In this document: piece after piece, positions 13,285 to 22,159 of the stretch
Layout of the letters: the number at the start of each line of letters is the position of its first letter
Position numbering within the stretch: the stretch's first letter is position 1
Assembly (NCBI GenBank): GCA_016871335.1
Contig: VFZF01000001.1
Location: 186,001-250,000, forward strand
Source: Acidimicrobiia bacterium
GTDB taxonomy: Bacteria; Acidobacteriota; Vicinamibacteria; Vicinamibacterales; SCN-69-37
Length of the DNA: 64,000 nucleotides
Reading direction: 5' to 3'
Made by a program: the position numbers and the translations under genes
The notes under the pieces: generated by a model
Told to the model about the DNA's origin: nothing
Database searches by the model: none
The model's input: the letters and a program-made list of their open reading frames with translations, nothing else

Positions 13285-14579
13285 GCCGCATTTTCACCAT
13301 CGCCCAGTCCGAGTTCCTGACGCTCGTCAAAACCAAGGCCTTCATCATCGGCATTCTGCTGATGCCGGTCCTGATGGTGGGCTTCTTCTTCTTCATGGCG
13401 TACGCCGAACGGCACGTCGACGTCGAGCGGCGGCCATTTGCGGTGATCGATCACACGGGCGTGTTGTATGACGCGCTCAAGACGGCTGCCGACGCGCGGA
13501 ATGCCGAGAACGTCGAGAGCGGGACGCGCACCGGCCCGGAATTTGTCGCGTCGCCCGTGGAGGCGGCCGGACGATCGATCGACGAGCTGAAGGTGGAACT
13601 CTCGGGCCGTGTGCGCAGCAAGGACCTGTTTGCGTTTGTGGAAATTCCCGCGGAGGTGCTGACGGCGACCACCGGCGCCGTGCCCGCCATCCGGTACTAC
13701 TCGGAGAGCACCTCGTACGAACCGCTGCCCAACTGGCTGCGGACGACGCTGAATGACGAGATCACCAAGCGGCGCTTTGATGCGGCAGGGATCGATCAGG
13801 CGCTGATCACACGGTTGAACACACGCACGCCACTCTCCACGTTCGGCCTGATGGAACAGGCCGCGGACGGCACGGTCAAAGAGGCACAGGAAGTGGACGC
13901 GCTGGCGCGCATGGCGCTGCCCCTGTTCTTCCTGGTGCTGATGTTCATGTCGGTCATGACCGCAGGTCAGCACCTGCTCAACGCGATCATCGAAGAGAAA
14001 ATGAGCAAGATCGCGGAAGTGCTGCTCGGATCGGTGACGCCGTTTCAGCTGCTCGCCGGCAAACTGCTCGGCACGGTCGCGGTCTCTCTCACTCTGAGCT
14101 TCGTGTATCTGGCCGGCGGTATCTACGCGTTGTTCGCGAGTGGCCGATGGGACCTGCTCGATCCGGGACTCGTCGCGTGGTTCGTGATGTTCATGGTGTG
14201 CGCGGCCCTGCTCTACGGGTCCGTGTTCCTCGCCCTGGGATCGGCGTGTTCCGACCTCAAGGACGCGCAGAGCATGATGCAACCCGCGATGATCCTGATC
14301 ATGCTTGCGTATCTCGGATCGTTCATCGTGATTCAGAATCCCGATTCGAGCATCGCCGTCGGCATGTCATTTTTCCCGACGCTGACGCCGTTTGCGATGC
14401 TGCTGCGCATGGCCATGCCACCCGGTCCCCCGATGTGGCATGTGCTCGTGGCTGTGATCGGCCTGGTCGCCACCACCGGCTTCTGCGTCTGGGCAGCGGC
14501 CCGCATCTTCCGCGTGGGCATCCTCATGCAGGGCAAGGCGCCGACGCTGCCCGAGCTGGTGAAGTGGATCGGGAAGTAG
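13281..14579 (+). CDS. ABC-2 type transporter permease (NatB-like)
   Basis: Membrane partner of the preceding ATPase. The 432-residue product has one N-terminal helix (AFIIGILLMPVLMVGFFFFM), a large extracytoplasmic domain of about 200 residues, then five or six helices in the C-terminal half. The segment NAIIEEKMSKIAEVLLGSVT, between helices, is the conserved cytoplasmic coupling region of NatB/YhaP-type permeases. Translation is coupled to the ATPase by the ATGA overlap. With the ATPase it forms a complete exporter; no periplasmic adaptor gene is adjacent. Confidence 0.88.
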   Translation: MSRIFTIAQSEFLTLVKTKAFIIGILLMPVLMVGFFFFMAYAERHVDVERRPFAVIDHTGVLYDALKTAADARNAENVESGTRTGPEFVASPVEAAGRSIDELKVELSGRVRSKDLFAFVEIPAEVLTATTGAVPAIRYYSESTSYEPLPNWLRTTLNDEITKRRFDAAGIDQALITRLNTRTPLSTFGLMEQAADGTVKEAQEVDALARMALPLFFLVLMFMSVMTAGQHLLNAIIEEKMSKIAEVLLGSVTPFQLLAGKLLGTVAVSLTLSFVYLAGGIYALFASGRWDLLDPGLVAWFVMFMVCAALLYGSVFLALGSACSDLKDAQSMMQPAMILIMLAYLGSFIVIQNPDSSIAVGMSFFPTLTPFAMLLRMAMPPGPPMWHVLVAVIGLVATTGFCVWAAARIFRVGILMQGKAPTLPELVKWIGK

Positions 14580-14580
14580 T

Positions 14581-14610
14581 GGGCGGATGGGCAGTTGGGC
14601 GGATGGGCAC
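14581..14610 (+). repeat. Direct repeat of GGGCGGATGGGCA units
   Basis: Two near-identical 13-bp units lie directly after the permease stop, with spacing of about 17 bp. They abut the palindromic repeat at 14611, so the 92-bp gap before the M61 gene is made almost wholly of repeats. Confidence 0.6.
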
Positions 14611-14639
14611 GTAGGGCGCGCTGAACTTGAGCGCGCCAA
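14611..14639 (+). repeat. GTAGGGC-family palindromic repeat, copy A
   Basis: GTAGGGCGCGCT, six-base loop, then AGCGCGCCAA. The stem GGCGCGCT/AGCGCGCC is perfect. It is a single complete unit in the gap between the ABC permease and the M61 peptidase. It has no poly-T tract, so it is a poor intrinsic terminator but would form a strong RNA hairpin. Confidence 0.85.
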
Positions 14640-14643
14640 ACAC

Positions 14644-14664
14644 GTTGGGTGAGGTTGGGTGAGG
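14644..14664 (+). promoter_or_regulatory. GTTGGGTGAG direct repeat overlapping the M61 Shine-Dalgarno
   Basis: Two copies of GTTGGGTGAG end in GAGG (14661-14664), seven bases before the M61 ATG. The 21 bases are complementary, with one mismatch, to 14772-14792 inside the coding region, so the ribosome binding site could be buried in a long-range stem. Confidence 0.6.
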
Positions 14665-14671
14665 TGAAGCG

Positions 14672-16630
14672 ATGAAACGAGCAGCGGCGATTCTCTGTGG
14701 TGTGGTGATGATGGTGGCGTTCGCCTCCGGCGCACCCAACCTCCACCCAACCTTACCCAACCCCACCCAACCCTCACCCAACCCCACCCAACCTGCGTCA
14801 GCGTCAACTGTCTCCTACCGCGTCACCTTCCCCGAGCCTGAACACCATTGGATGCAGGTGGAGGTGACGTTCACGGGCCTCGGGACGCGGCCGCTGCAGG
14901 CGCGAATGAGCCGGTCGTCTCCTGGCCGCTACGCGGTGCACGAGTTTGCGAAGAACATCTTTTCGTTCGAAGCGTTCAACGCCAAAGGCGTGGCGCTGAC
15001 ACCGACACGGCCGACGCCGTATCAGTGGAATGTCTCCGGGCACGACGGCACGGTGCGCGTGGTCTACAAGATCTTCGGCGATCGCGGCGACGGCACCTAC
15101 TTCGCCGTGGACAACACCCATGCGCGCCTGAACATCCCGGCATCCTTCATGTGGGCGATCGGTCTTGAAAATCGCCCTGTGCGCGTCACGTTTGTGCCGC
15201 CGGCCGGCTCGAGCTGGAAGATCGGCACACAACTCTTCCCCACCAGCGATCCGATGACGTTCACGGCGCCGAACCTGCAGTACTTCATGGACAGCCCGAC
15301 CGAATTGTCGGACTTCGGTTTGCGGTCGTTCACCGTGAAGAACCCCGACGGCAAGACGTACGATATCCGCGTGGCCGCACACCACGATGGCTCCGACGCA
15401 GACCTTGACGCGCTGACCAACGACGTCGAACGCGTCGTGCTTGAACAGGGCGCGGTCTTCGGCGAGTTCCCGGCATTCGAGACCGGCAACTATACGTTCC
15501 TGCTCGACTACACGCCGCACAGCGACGGCGACGGCATGGAACATCGCAACTCGACGTTCACGAGCAGCCGTCTGTCGATTGCGAATCCACAGCAGCGTCG
15601 CCAGGCGCTCGGAACGATCTCGCACGAGTTCTTCCATGCGTGGAACGTGGAGCGCATCCGGCCGGCCGATCTCGAGCCGTTCAACTTCACCGATGCGAAC
15701 ATCTCGTGCTGCCTCTGGTTGGCCGAAGGGTTCACGCAGTACTACGGCAACCTGCTGCTGATTCGCGCGGGCTTCACTGCGGTGTCACAGGGCGGCATCG
15801 GCTTCGGCGGCACGATCAACGCGGTGGTCAACGGCTCCGGCCGCCTGGTGCGGTCGGCCGTCGAGATGAGCCAACACGCGGCCTACACAGACGCCGCCGC
15901 GTCGATCGACAAGACGGAGTTTGGCCGGTCGTTCATTTCGTATTACACGTATGGCGCAGCGGTCGCGCTCGCACTGGACCTGTCACTGCGTGAGATGTCA
16001 GACGGCGCGATCACGCTCGACGATTACATGCGGCTGCTCTGGGTGACCTACGGCAAACCCGCAGGCGCCACGCCGGGGCTCGTCGCTCGGCCGTACACCT
16101 TGCGCGATCTGCGCACCCAATTGGCCGTGCTGACCAAGAACAAGGCGTTTGCCGACGAGTTCTTCGACAAGTACGTCGAGGGCCGAGAGGTCGTGAACTA
16201 CGAACGGTTGATGTTGCAGGCTGGGTTCGTCGTGCGCCCGCGGTCACCCGAAGCGGGATGGATTGGCAACGTGCAGGTCACGCCGCTGGAGAGCGGCGGA
16301 CTGACCATCAATCCTCCGCAGGGCAACGCGGTGAGTCCGATCGCATTCGGCACGCCCGCATACGAAGCCGGTCTGGAATACGGGAACGTCATCGTCACGA
16401 TCGACGGACAGCCGGCTACGGTGGAGACGTTCGGTGCGATGAGTCGCAAGAAGCCCGGCGACACCGCAACTCTGACGCTGCGGCGTCGTGGTGGACAGAT
16501 GGTGACCACCACGATCACGTTGAAACCCAACCCCGCGTTGGTGGTGATCGACGTGGAGGCGGCCGGTGCGCCGCTCACGGACATGCAGAAGGCGTTCCGC
16601 GAGTCGTGGCTCGGCTCAAAGGTCAAGTAG
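14672..16630 (+). CDS. M61-family metallopeptidase with PDZ domain
   Basis: Secreted zinc aminopeptidase of the glycyl-aminopeptidase family. The 652-residue product has a signal peptide, a Pro/Thr/Asn-rich linker (residues about 22-42) encoded by ACCCAACC repeats, an N-terminal beta domain and a thermolysin-like catalytic domain. HEFFHAWN begins at about residue 318 and the third zinc ligand lies in WLAEGFTQYYG. A C-terminal PDZ domain covers about residues 550-630 (the AYEAGLEYGNVIVTIDGQ region). Length matches M61 enzymes. The start has a good GAGG seven bases upstream. Confidence 0.93.
   Translation: MKRAAAILCGVVMMVAFASGAPNLHPTLPNPTQPSPNPTQPASASTVSYRVTFPEPEHHWMQVEVTFTGLGTRPLQARMSRSSPGRYAVHEFAKNIFSFEAFNAKGVALTPTRPTPYQWNVSGHDGTVRVVYKIFGDRGDGTYFAVDNTHARLNIPASFMWAIGLENRPVRVTFVPPAGSSWKIGTQLFPTSDPMTFTAPNLQYFMDSPTELSDFGLRSFTVKNPDGKTYDIRVAAHHDGSDADLDALTNDVERVVLEQGAVFGEFPAFETGNYTFLLDYTPHSDGDGMEHRNSTFTSSRLSIANPQQRRQALGTISHEFFHAWNVERIRPADLEPFNFTDANISCCLWLAEGFTQYYGNLLLIRAGFTAVSQGGIGFGGTINAVVNGSGRLVRSAVEMSQHAAYTDAAASIDKTEFGRSFISYYTYGAAVALALDLSLREMSDGAITLDDYMRLLWVTYGKPAGATPGLVARPYTLRDLRTQLAVLTKNKAFADEFFDKYVEGREVVNYERLMLQAGFVVRPRSPEAGWIGNVQVTPLESGGLTINPPQGNAVSPIAFGTPAYEAGLEYGNVIVTIDGQPATVETFGAMSRKKPGDTATLTLRRRGGQMVTTTITLKPNPALVVIDVEAAGAPLTDMQKAFRESWLGSKVK
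14734..14793 (+). repeat. ACCCAACC tandem repeat inside the M61 gene
   Basis: Six ACCCAACC motifs start at 14734, 14745, 14755, 14765, 14776 and 14786, with spacings of 11, 10, 10, 11 and 10 bases. They encode the Pro-rich linker after the signal peptide. Because the unit is not a multiple of three, gain or loss of one copy would shift the frame. Confidence 0.9.
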
Positions 16631-16642
16631 GGGGAATCAGCG

Positions 16643-18001
16643 ATGAACCGAACACTGCTGGCGACACTGGTCGCGACGACGATGACTGTGGGTGCCGCGG
16701 CGACGGCGCCTGATGCCAGACCCGGTGCGGATTGGCCGGCGTTCCGTGGCATCAACGGCGCCGGCGTCGGCACCGGCACCACGCCGACCACATGGAACGT
16801 CCCCAAAGGTGACGGCGTCGCGTGGTCAGCGCCGCTTGATGGACTCGGGCATTCGAGTCCGGTGATCTGGGGCAATCAGCTCTGCGTCACCACGGCGAAG
16901 AGCGACAAGGGCGACGCGAGCATGAAGCTCGGGCTGTACGGCGACATCCGGTCGGTGGACGACGCCACTGAACACACGTGGCGTCTTGTCTGCCTCGACA
17001 AACGCGACGGGACGATGATGTTCGACCGGGTGATTCACAAGGGCGTGCCGATCATCAAACGTCACACCAAGGCCACACACGCCAACTCGACGCTGGCGAC
17101 TGACGGCACCCATCTTGTCGCGATGCTGGGTTCGGAAGGGCTCTTCGCATTCGACATGCAGGGCACCCTGAAGTGGAGGAAGGAATTCGGCGTCCTGGAC
17201 TCCGGCTACTTCATGGCGCCGCAGGCGCAGTGGGGGTTTGCGACCTCGCCGGTGATCCACCAAGGCCGGGTCATCCTGCAGGCGGATGTGCAGAAGGACT
17301 CGTTTATTGCCGCGTTTGATCTCCAGACGGGCAAGGAGTTGTGGCGGACGCCGCGGCAGGATGTGCCGACGTGGAGCACACCGGCGATTCATCGCGTGGG
17401 TGGCCGGACACAGGTCATCGTCAACGGCTGGCGCCACATGGGCGCCTACGATTTTGAGACGGGCGCGGAGATCTGGAAACTCAACAGCGTGGGCGGTGAC
17501 ATTCCCGTGCCGGTGCCGGTGATCGGCGACGGGTTGGTCTACCTGACTTCAGCACACGGCCCCGGCCAGCCGGTGTTTGCGATCAAGGACACGGCCAAGG
17601 GCGATATCTCGCTGGCTGCGGGCGCGACCACGAACGAGCACATCTCGTGGAGCCACCTGCGCGAGGGCGCCTACATGATTTCGCCGGTGTTGTATGACGG
17701 CCTGCTCTATGTATCGAAGAACAACGGCGTGTTCAGCGTGTTTGACGCCGAGTCTGGCGAGAAGGTCTACCAGCAGCGCCTTGGCGACGGCACCACCGGC
17801 TTCACGTCGTCTCTGGTCGCCGCCGACGGCAAGATCTACTTCAGCAGTGAAGACGGCGATGTGTTTGTGGTGAAGGCAGGCCGCACGTACGAACTGCTGG
17901 CGACAAACCCGCTGGGCGCCTACTCCATGGCGACGCCAGCCATCTCCGAGGGACGGATGTACTTCCGCACGGGGTCGGGGATCGTCGCAATCAGAAAGTG
18001 A
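16643..18001 (+). CDS. Secreted PQQ-like beta-propeller protein
   Basis: 452 residues with a signal peptide of about 23 residues. The rest is a beta-propeller of PQQ/pyrrolo-quinoline-quinone-like repeats, for example WPAFRGINGAG, LFAFDMQGTLKWRKEF, AFDLQTGKELWRTP and YDFETGAEIWKLNS. No catalytic Asp/Glu or vicinal disulphide of quinoprotein dehydrogenases is apparent, so a binding or scaffold role is more likely than an enzyme. It begins 12 bp after the M61 gene and may be co-transcribed. Its last 11 bp overlap the end of the convergent Omp85-like gene. Confidence 0.82.
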   Translation: MNRTLLATLVATTMTVGAAATAPDARPGADWPAFRGINGAGVGTGTTPTTWNVPKGDGVAWSAPLDGLGHSSPVIWGNQLCVTTAKSDKGDASMKLGLYGDIRSVDDATEHTWRLVCLDKRDGTMMFDRVIHKGVPIIKRHTKATHANSTLATDGTHLVAMLGSEGLFAFDMQGTLKWRKEFGVLDSGYFMAPQAQWGFATSPVIHQGRVILQADVQKDSFIAAFDLQTGKELWRTPRQDVPTWSTPAIHRVGGRTQVIVNGWRHMGAYDFETGAEIWKLNSVGGDIPVPVPVIGDGLVYLTSAHGPGQPVFAIKDTAKGDISLAAGATTNEHISWSHLREGAYMISPVLYDGLLYVSKNNGVFSVFDAESGEKVYQQRLGDGTTGFTSSLVAADGKIYFSSEDGDVFVVKAGRTYELLATNPLGAYSMATPAISEGRMYFRTGSGIVAIRK

Positions 18002-19253
18002 ACCCGCCACCGAAGTTCACGCGGGTCTTTTCGCCGCGCGCGTGTGCGGCGGAGAAACTCAGTTTGAACCCGGTCGCAGTGAACCAGAGGCTGCCGCCGA
18101 CGCCCGTGTGCCGGGTCTGATCGCTGAACTTTCTGCCGTGGTCGTACGCGACGCCTGTATCGGCAAAGGCGCTGACGCCGAGTTTGCCCACGCTCATTGG
18201 TGACGTCAGCGGTACGAGCAACTCGGCAGAGCCGGTGACGACAATGTCGCCGTGGAAGCGGCCGGCCTCAAACCCGCGCAGGCTCGACCACCCGCCGAGC
18301 AACGGCTGCAGGTACCGGGGCAGGGCGCCGTCCGCACCTTCGCGGGTGACGCGCACGGCAAGCACCGATTCGCGAATCAGCCCCAGGTAACCGCGACCAT
18401 CCAGCCGTGTGCGGTTGATCCGGTGTCCTTCCTTGAACGCGAGCAGGTCGTAGGAAGCCGACAACCAGACGGCGTTGCGCGGATAGCCGGGATCGAGGCG
18501 CGTATCAAACGCCACGTCGGCGCCGAACGTCCCGAACTGATCGGAGAGGGCGTCAAACTCAACAGCATCCCACGCGGCCGTGGCCCCCACTCGCAGGGAG
18601 CCCGCAGCGCGTTCCGCCCGCACCCACGCCTTCTTGCGATCGTCGTTGATCTCAAACGCGGGGTTCTTCTTGCGTTGGACCGCCCCGCCGACTTCGAGGC
18701 GGGAGAACGGGCCGCCGGCGAAGTTCTTCTCGGCAATCACCGCGGCTCGTTTGGTGCCGCCCCACGACAACGGCACCGACACACGGCTGCGCCCCCCAAA
18801 CACGTCGGCCAGCGACGTCGTGAGGCCATACGTCAGGCCGTGGCCATCTTCGCCGTTGAGGATCGGCAGATACATGAGGCTGTCGGTCCATCCACGACGG
18901 ACGACGCGCGCGACCTCTTCGCCATCGGGCAGGCGCTCAAACTCCACGCGCGCAGCGCCATCGTTGATGATGATGACCATGGTGATTTGTGTCGGGTCCG
19001 AGATCGACGCAAACCGCTTCAACACCTGCACGTCCTCAAATCGTCCGCTCCGCCGCAGTCGCGTCTCCACGTCGCGAACGGTCGACACCGTAAACGGCGT
19101 TCCGGTGGTGACACCGGCAATCGTCAGGACCTCCTCGGTCGGCGTCACGTTGTTGCCGTGCACGCGAATCTCGGCGATGACCTCACCCTGTGCCTGCAGC
19201 GCGGACGCCGGCGACGACACGACCGCGAGCACAAACACCAGCGCGGCGACCAT
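17991..19253 (-). CDS. Omp85/BamA-like outer membrane protein with one POTRA domain
   Basis: 420 residues: signal peptide, one POTRA-like domain (about 25-105, VIAEIRVHGNNVTPTEEVL to VQVLKRF), then a predicted beta-barrel ending in aromatic Phe (NFGGGFTF), the outer membrane insertion signal. It is far smaller than BamA (usually about 800 residues with five POTRAs) and is closer to short TamA/patatin-type or acidobacterial surface-antigen proteins. Its start directly follows the stop of the upstream periplasmic protein, so the two are likely coupled. Function is unknown; secretion or assembly at the outer membrane is inferred. Confidence 0.78.
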   Translation of the reverse strand: MVAALVFVLAVVSSPASALQAQGEVIAEIRVHGNNVTPTEEVLTIAGVTTGTPFTVSTVRDVETRLRRSGRFEDVQVLKRFASISDPTQITMVIIINDGAARVEFERLPDGEEVARVVRRGWTDSLMYLPILNGEDGHGLTYGLTTSLADVFGGRSRVSVPLSWGGTKRAAVIAEKNFAGGPFSRLEVGGAVQRKKNPAFEINDDRKKAWVRAERAAGSLRVGATAAWDAVEFDALSDQFGTFGADVAFDTRLDPGYPRNAVWLSASYDLLAFKEGHRINRTRLDGRGYLGLIRESVLAVRVTREGADGALPRYLQPLLGGWSSLRGFEAGRFHGDIVVTGSAELLVPLTSPMSVGKLGVSAFADTGVAYDHGRKFSDQTRHTGVGGSLWFTATGFKLSFSAAHARGEKTRVNFGGGFTF

Positions 19254-20222
19254 TTACTTGATCCTCGCGGTGGCAGTCGCCAGTTTGTAGTTGTCGTACG
19301 TGATGCGGTACCGCACGTCGAATTCACCAATGGCCATCATCATCGAGAAGTACATCTCGATGTTCTTCGGCAGCCAGACATCGGGGAACGGCTGATGCAT
19401 CGTCATGGAGGCCTTAGCGTCCGTCAGACGCACCAGCCATGCCCCTGGGAGGAAGTCGAGGTTGACGTTGTTGAAGTCATATTTCACGATCTGATGTGTC
19501 GCGGGCTCGATCCACAACGTCACGATCGAGACCTTGTTCAGCATCTTCTCGAGTTCGGCTTCGTAGTTGTCTTCCTTGCGTTTAATGTCCATGTCGCGCC
19601 GGTGCTGGCGCGAGTTCTGCTCCTTCGAAAACAACATCGCCGGGTAGTGCTCGACCTTCAGCAACTCGCGGCCGTCGATCGTCTCTCGCCCCACGAGCGC
19701 GTATTTGCCCTCCTCGAACTTGAACTTGAGGAAATACGCCGATGAGATGAACTGGGGTTCGCGCGTCTGGCGGATCAAGCCCTGGCTGTCTTCCGGCGCA
19801 TCCGCCTCGACCGCCGCCCCGCGCTCAGGCGGTGCCTCTCCCGGTTTCGCGTTGGCGCGCAGACGGGCATCACGACGTTTTTCAGTCTGCAGGAATCGGT
19901 CCTCGTAACGCCGGCGCTCGTCCTCGCCCAGCGTCACACCGTTTGCGCGCACGGGGCTGCGCACGAAGAACCCGTCGCGTGTGTACCACGTGTAGTCGCG
20001 CCGGTCACCCCAGATCGGGAGCTTCCCCGGGCCTCTTAACTCGATCTGCTCGCGCTCATCAAGCACATACTGCTGAAACTTCTTCCAGTTGTCATCGCGC
20101 CGCACGATGACTTTCTGCATAAAGGCGTCCAGATCACCCTGCGTACTGCCACCTGCCGCCAGCACCGACCCGGCCGCCAGCGCCAGCACCACGGACACCG
20201 TTCCCCACTTGATCCTCGTCAT
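19254..20222 (-). CDS. Exported protein, outer-membrane lipoprotein-sorting-like
   Basis: 322 residues from ATG 20222, which has a GAGG about six bases upstream; the seven upstream codons are dispensable. It has a signal peptide (VSVVLALAAGSVLA) and a predominantly beta C-terminal half. The C-terminal segment NIEMYFSMMMAIGEFDVRYR, with the preceding WIEPATHQIVKYDF, resembles periplasmic proteins of the LolA/LppX-like fold. An Arg/Glu-rich middle region (about 100-145) is charged and probably flexible. Its stop abuts the start of the Omp85-like gene, suggesting a shared envelope role. No enzyme motif is seen. Confidence 0.6.
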   Translation of the reverse strand: MTRIKWGTVSVVLALAAGSVLAAGGSTQGDLDAFMQKVIVRRDDNWKKFQQYVLDEREQIELRGPGKLPIWGDRRDYTWYTRDGFFVRSPVRANGVTLGEDERRRYEDRFLQTEKRRDARLRANAKPGEAPPERGAAVEADAPEDSQGLIRQTREPQFISSAYFLKFKFEEGKYALVGRETIDGRELLKVEHYPAMLFSKEQNSRQHRRDMDIKRKEDNYEAELEKMLNKVSIVTLWIEPATHQIVKYDFNNVNLDFLPGAWLVRLTDAKASMTMHQPFPDVWLPKNIEMYFSMMMAIGEFDVRYRITYDNYKLATATARIK

Positions 20223-20313
20223 CACGTCCTCACTCAGGCCCACGGCATCGATTGACCAACCCTATCAGACGGTCCGGGGATGTGTTCGGTTGCGGCATAA
20301 TCGAAGCGCCCCG

Positions 20314-22017
20314 ATGCACCTGCCCCTGCTGACCAACATCGCCATCGCCCTCGGCCTCGCACTGGCGGCAGGTTTGTTGGCCCGTCGCCTCGGCATCCCC
20401 ACCATTGTCGGCTACATGCTGGCGGGGTTGGCCATCAGCCCACAATCCCCGTTCTGGGTCGGCGACATCGAGGCCATCCACCAGTTCGCCGAGTTCGGCG
20501 TCGTGCTGCTGATGTTCGGCGTCGGCCTCCACTTCTCGTTCAAGGACCTGTGGCGCGTGCGGCATGCGGCGATTCCGGGGTCGCTGATTCACATGGCGCT
20601 CGGGGGCGGCGCCGGATACCTGCTCGCGCGGTTCTGGGGCTGGAACCAGGGGTCGGCCGTGGTGCTCGGCGTGACGTTGTCGGTCGCAAGCACCGTCGTA
20701 CTGCTGAAGAACCTGATGGACCGCGCTGAACTCGACACCCCGGCCGGCCGGGCCGCTGTCGGGTGGCTCGTCGTTGAAGACATCGCCACAATTGTGATCC
20801 TCGTGCTGCTGCCCGTCCTGGCCACGGGTGGAGACGATGCGGGCCTGGCGACGGCCGGGTTTGCCCTGATGAAGGCTGCGGTGTTCGTTGTCGCGATGCT
20901 GGTCGTGGGCAACCGGCTGGTGCCGATGATTCTGATTCGCGTCGCACACACGCGATCACGCGAACTGTTTGTGCTGGCGGCCATCACGATCGCACTCGGC
21001 ACCGCACTCGCATCGGCGGAGTTTTTCGGGGTGTCGATCGCGCTGGGCGCGTTCGTCGCCGGCGTCGTCGTCAGCGAGTCACCGCTCAGTCATCAGGTGG
21101 CTGCGGAATTGCTGCCCTTCCGGGAGGCATTCGCCGTCCTGTTTTTTGTGTCGGTCGGTATGCTGGTGGACCCGTTCGAGATGGCGCGGTACTGGCCGCA
21201 GATCCTCGCGCTCTCGATGCTGGTCATTGTCGGCAAGTACGTCTTCGGTGCGATCGTGAGTTTCGCGTTTCCGTATCCGGCGCGCACGGGACTCGTCGTC
21301 GCGGCCGGCCTGAGTCAGATCGGGGAGTTCTCGTTTGTGGTCGGCCAGAGCGGCGTGGCGCTCGGGTTGCTGGACGCGACGCAGTATTCCCTGATTCTCG
21401 CCACGGCCATCGTGTCGATTTCAGTGAACCCGCTGATGTTCCGGACCATCGCCCCACTCGAGCAGTGGCTCAAGGGCTTCCCGCAACTCTGGCGACGGGT
21501 GAATCAGGACGGCACTGTGGCGCCGCCGGTTCCCGAAGGACTTCGCGACCATGTCGTCATCGTCGGTTGTGGTCGCGTCGGACGGCACGTGGCGGAGGTG
21601 CTTGGGCAGATGGGCACCCCGCGGCTTGTGGTGGAATCAGATCCAGAACGCCTGGAAAAGCTCAGGGACCTCGGTGTGCCGGTGCTGTATGGCGATGCGG
21701 CGGACTCGGAGATTCTGCAGCACGCCCATTTGAAGCACGCGCGGGTCGTTGTCATCACGGTGCCTGACGACACCGTGACACAGATGGTGGTTGAGGCCGT
21801 TCACCGTCATGCGCCTGCGGTGCACATCGTGGCTCGCGCGTCATCGTGGGCCGCTGGACACCTGCTGCGATCCCGCGGCGTCAACGATATCGTGAGGCCG
21901 GAACTGGAAGGCGGCGTCGAGATGGTCAGGCAGACGCTGATGGAGCTGGCCGTTCCCCACGACGAGGTTCTCAGGTTCACCGAACAGGTTCGCGGGTCGG
22001 ACACGTCACAGCAATAG
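20314..22017 (+). CDS. CPA2-family cation:proton antiporter with TrkA-N domain (KefB/YbaL-like)
   Basis: 567 residues: an N-terminal antiporter domain with about twelve helices (LTNIAIALGLALAAGLLARR to about residue 390), then a cytosolic RCK/TrkA-N domain with the Rossmann motif VIVGCGRVGRHVAE at about residue 415 and an acidic strand end (VVESD). Such proteins exchange K+ or Na+ for H+, gated by nucleotide binding. ATG 20314 is chosen because the first helix starts at once; the open frame upstream reads through antisense of the previous gene. It ends with TAG, and the same frame continues for 45 codons with unrelated homology. Confidence 0.88.
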   Translation: MHLPLLTNIAIALGLALAAGLLARRLGIPTIVGYMLAGLAISPQSPFWVGDIEAIHQFAEFGVVLLMFGVGLHFSFKDLWRVRHAAIPGSLIHMALGGGAGYLLARFWGWNQGSAVVLGVTLSVASTVVLLKNLMDRAELDTPAGRAAVGWLVVEDIATIVILVLLPVLATGGDDAGLATAGFALMKAAVFVVAMLVVGNRLVPMILIRVAHTRSRELFVLAAITIALGTALASAEFFGVSIALGAFVAGVVVSESPLSHQVAAELLPFREAFAVLFFVSVGMLVDPFEMARYWPQILALSMLVIVGKYVFGAIVSFAFPYPARTGLVVAAGLSQIGEFSFVVGQSGVALGLLDATQYSLILATAIVSISVNPLMFRTIAPLEQWLKGFPQLWRRVNQDGTVAPPVPEGLRDHVVIVGCGRVGRHVAEVLGQMGTPRLVVESDPERLEKLRDLGVPVLYGDAADSEILQHAHLKHARVVVITVPDDTVTQMVVEAVHRHAPAVHIVARASSWAAGHLLRSRGVNDIVRPELEGGVEMVRQTLMELAVPHDEVLRFTEQVRGSDTSQQ

Positions 22018-22155
22018 GGCCTCTACCGCGCGGTGGATGGCGTCCAGGTGCCGGTCACGGTGGTGAACTCAAGCGCAATGCAGACGGTCACCATCAAACT
22101 CAAGACCGTCGAGCACAACGTCGCCATCGACGACGCGATGTTCGGTGTGAAGTAG
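22018..22155 (+). pseudogene. C-terminal remnant of an outer-membrane lipoprotein-sorting-like gene
   Basis: Between the antiporter stop and efp, the frame gives LYRAVDGVQVPV, then VTIKLKTVEHNV and AIDDAMFGVK before TAG at 22153-22155. The pattern 'YR-VDGV-VP ... hydrophobic beta strand ... HN-IDDA-F' is a hallmark of the C-terminal end of LolA-like or insulinase-associated periplasmic proteins common in Acidobacteria. No start codon or N-terminal part remains, so it is a gene fragment. It is in frame with the antiporter across its amber stop, but read-through seems unlikely. Confidence 0.6.
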
Positions 22156-22159
22156 GGCG

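Noticed and set aside
14734-14793. CRISPR-like array in the M61 gene
   Set aside because: Units are 8 bp with 2-3 bp between them and are coding; there are no spacers and no cas genes.
22015-22017. Programmed read-through or recoding at the antiporter TAG
   Set aside because: No suppressor, hairpin or recoding context was seen, and the downstream tail has homology to a different family, so a gene remnant is simpler.
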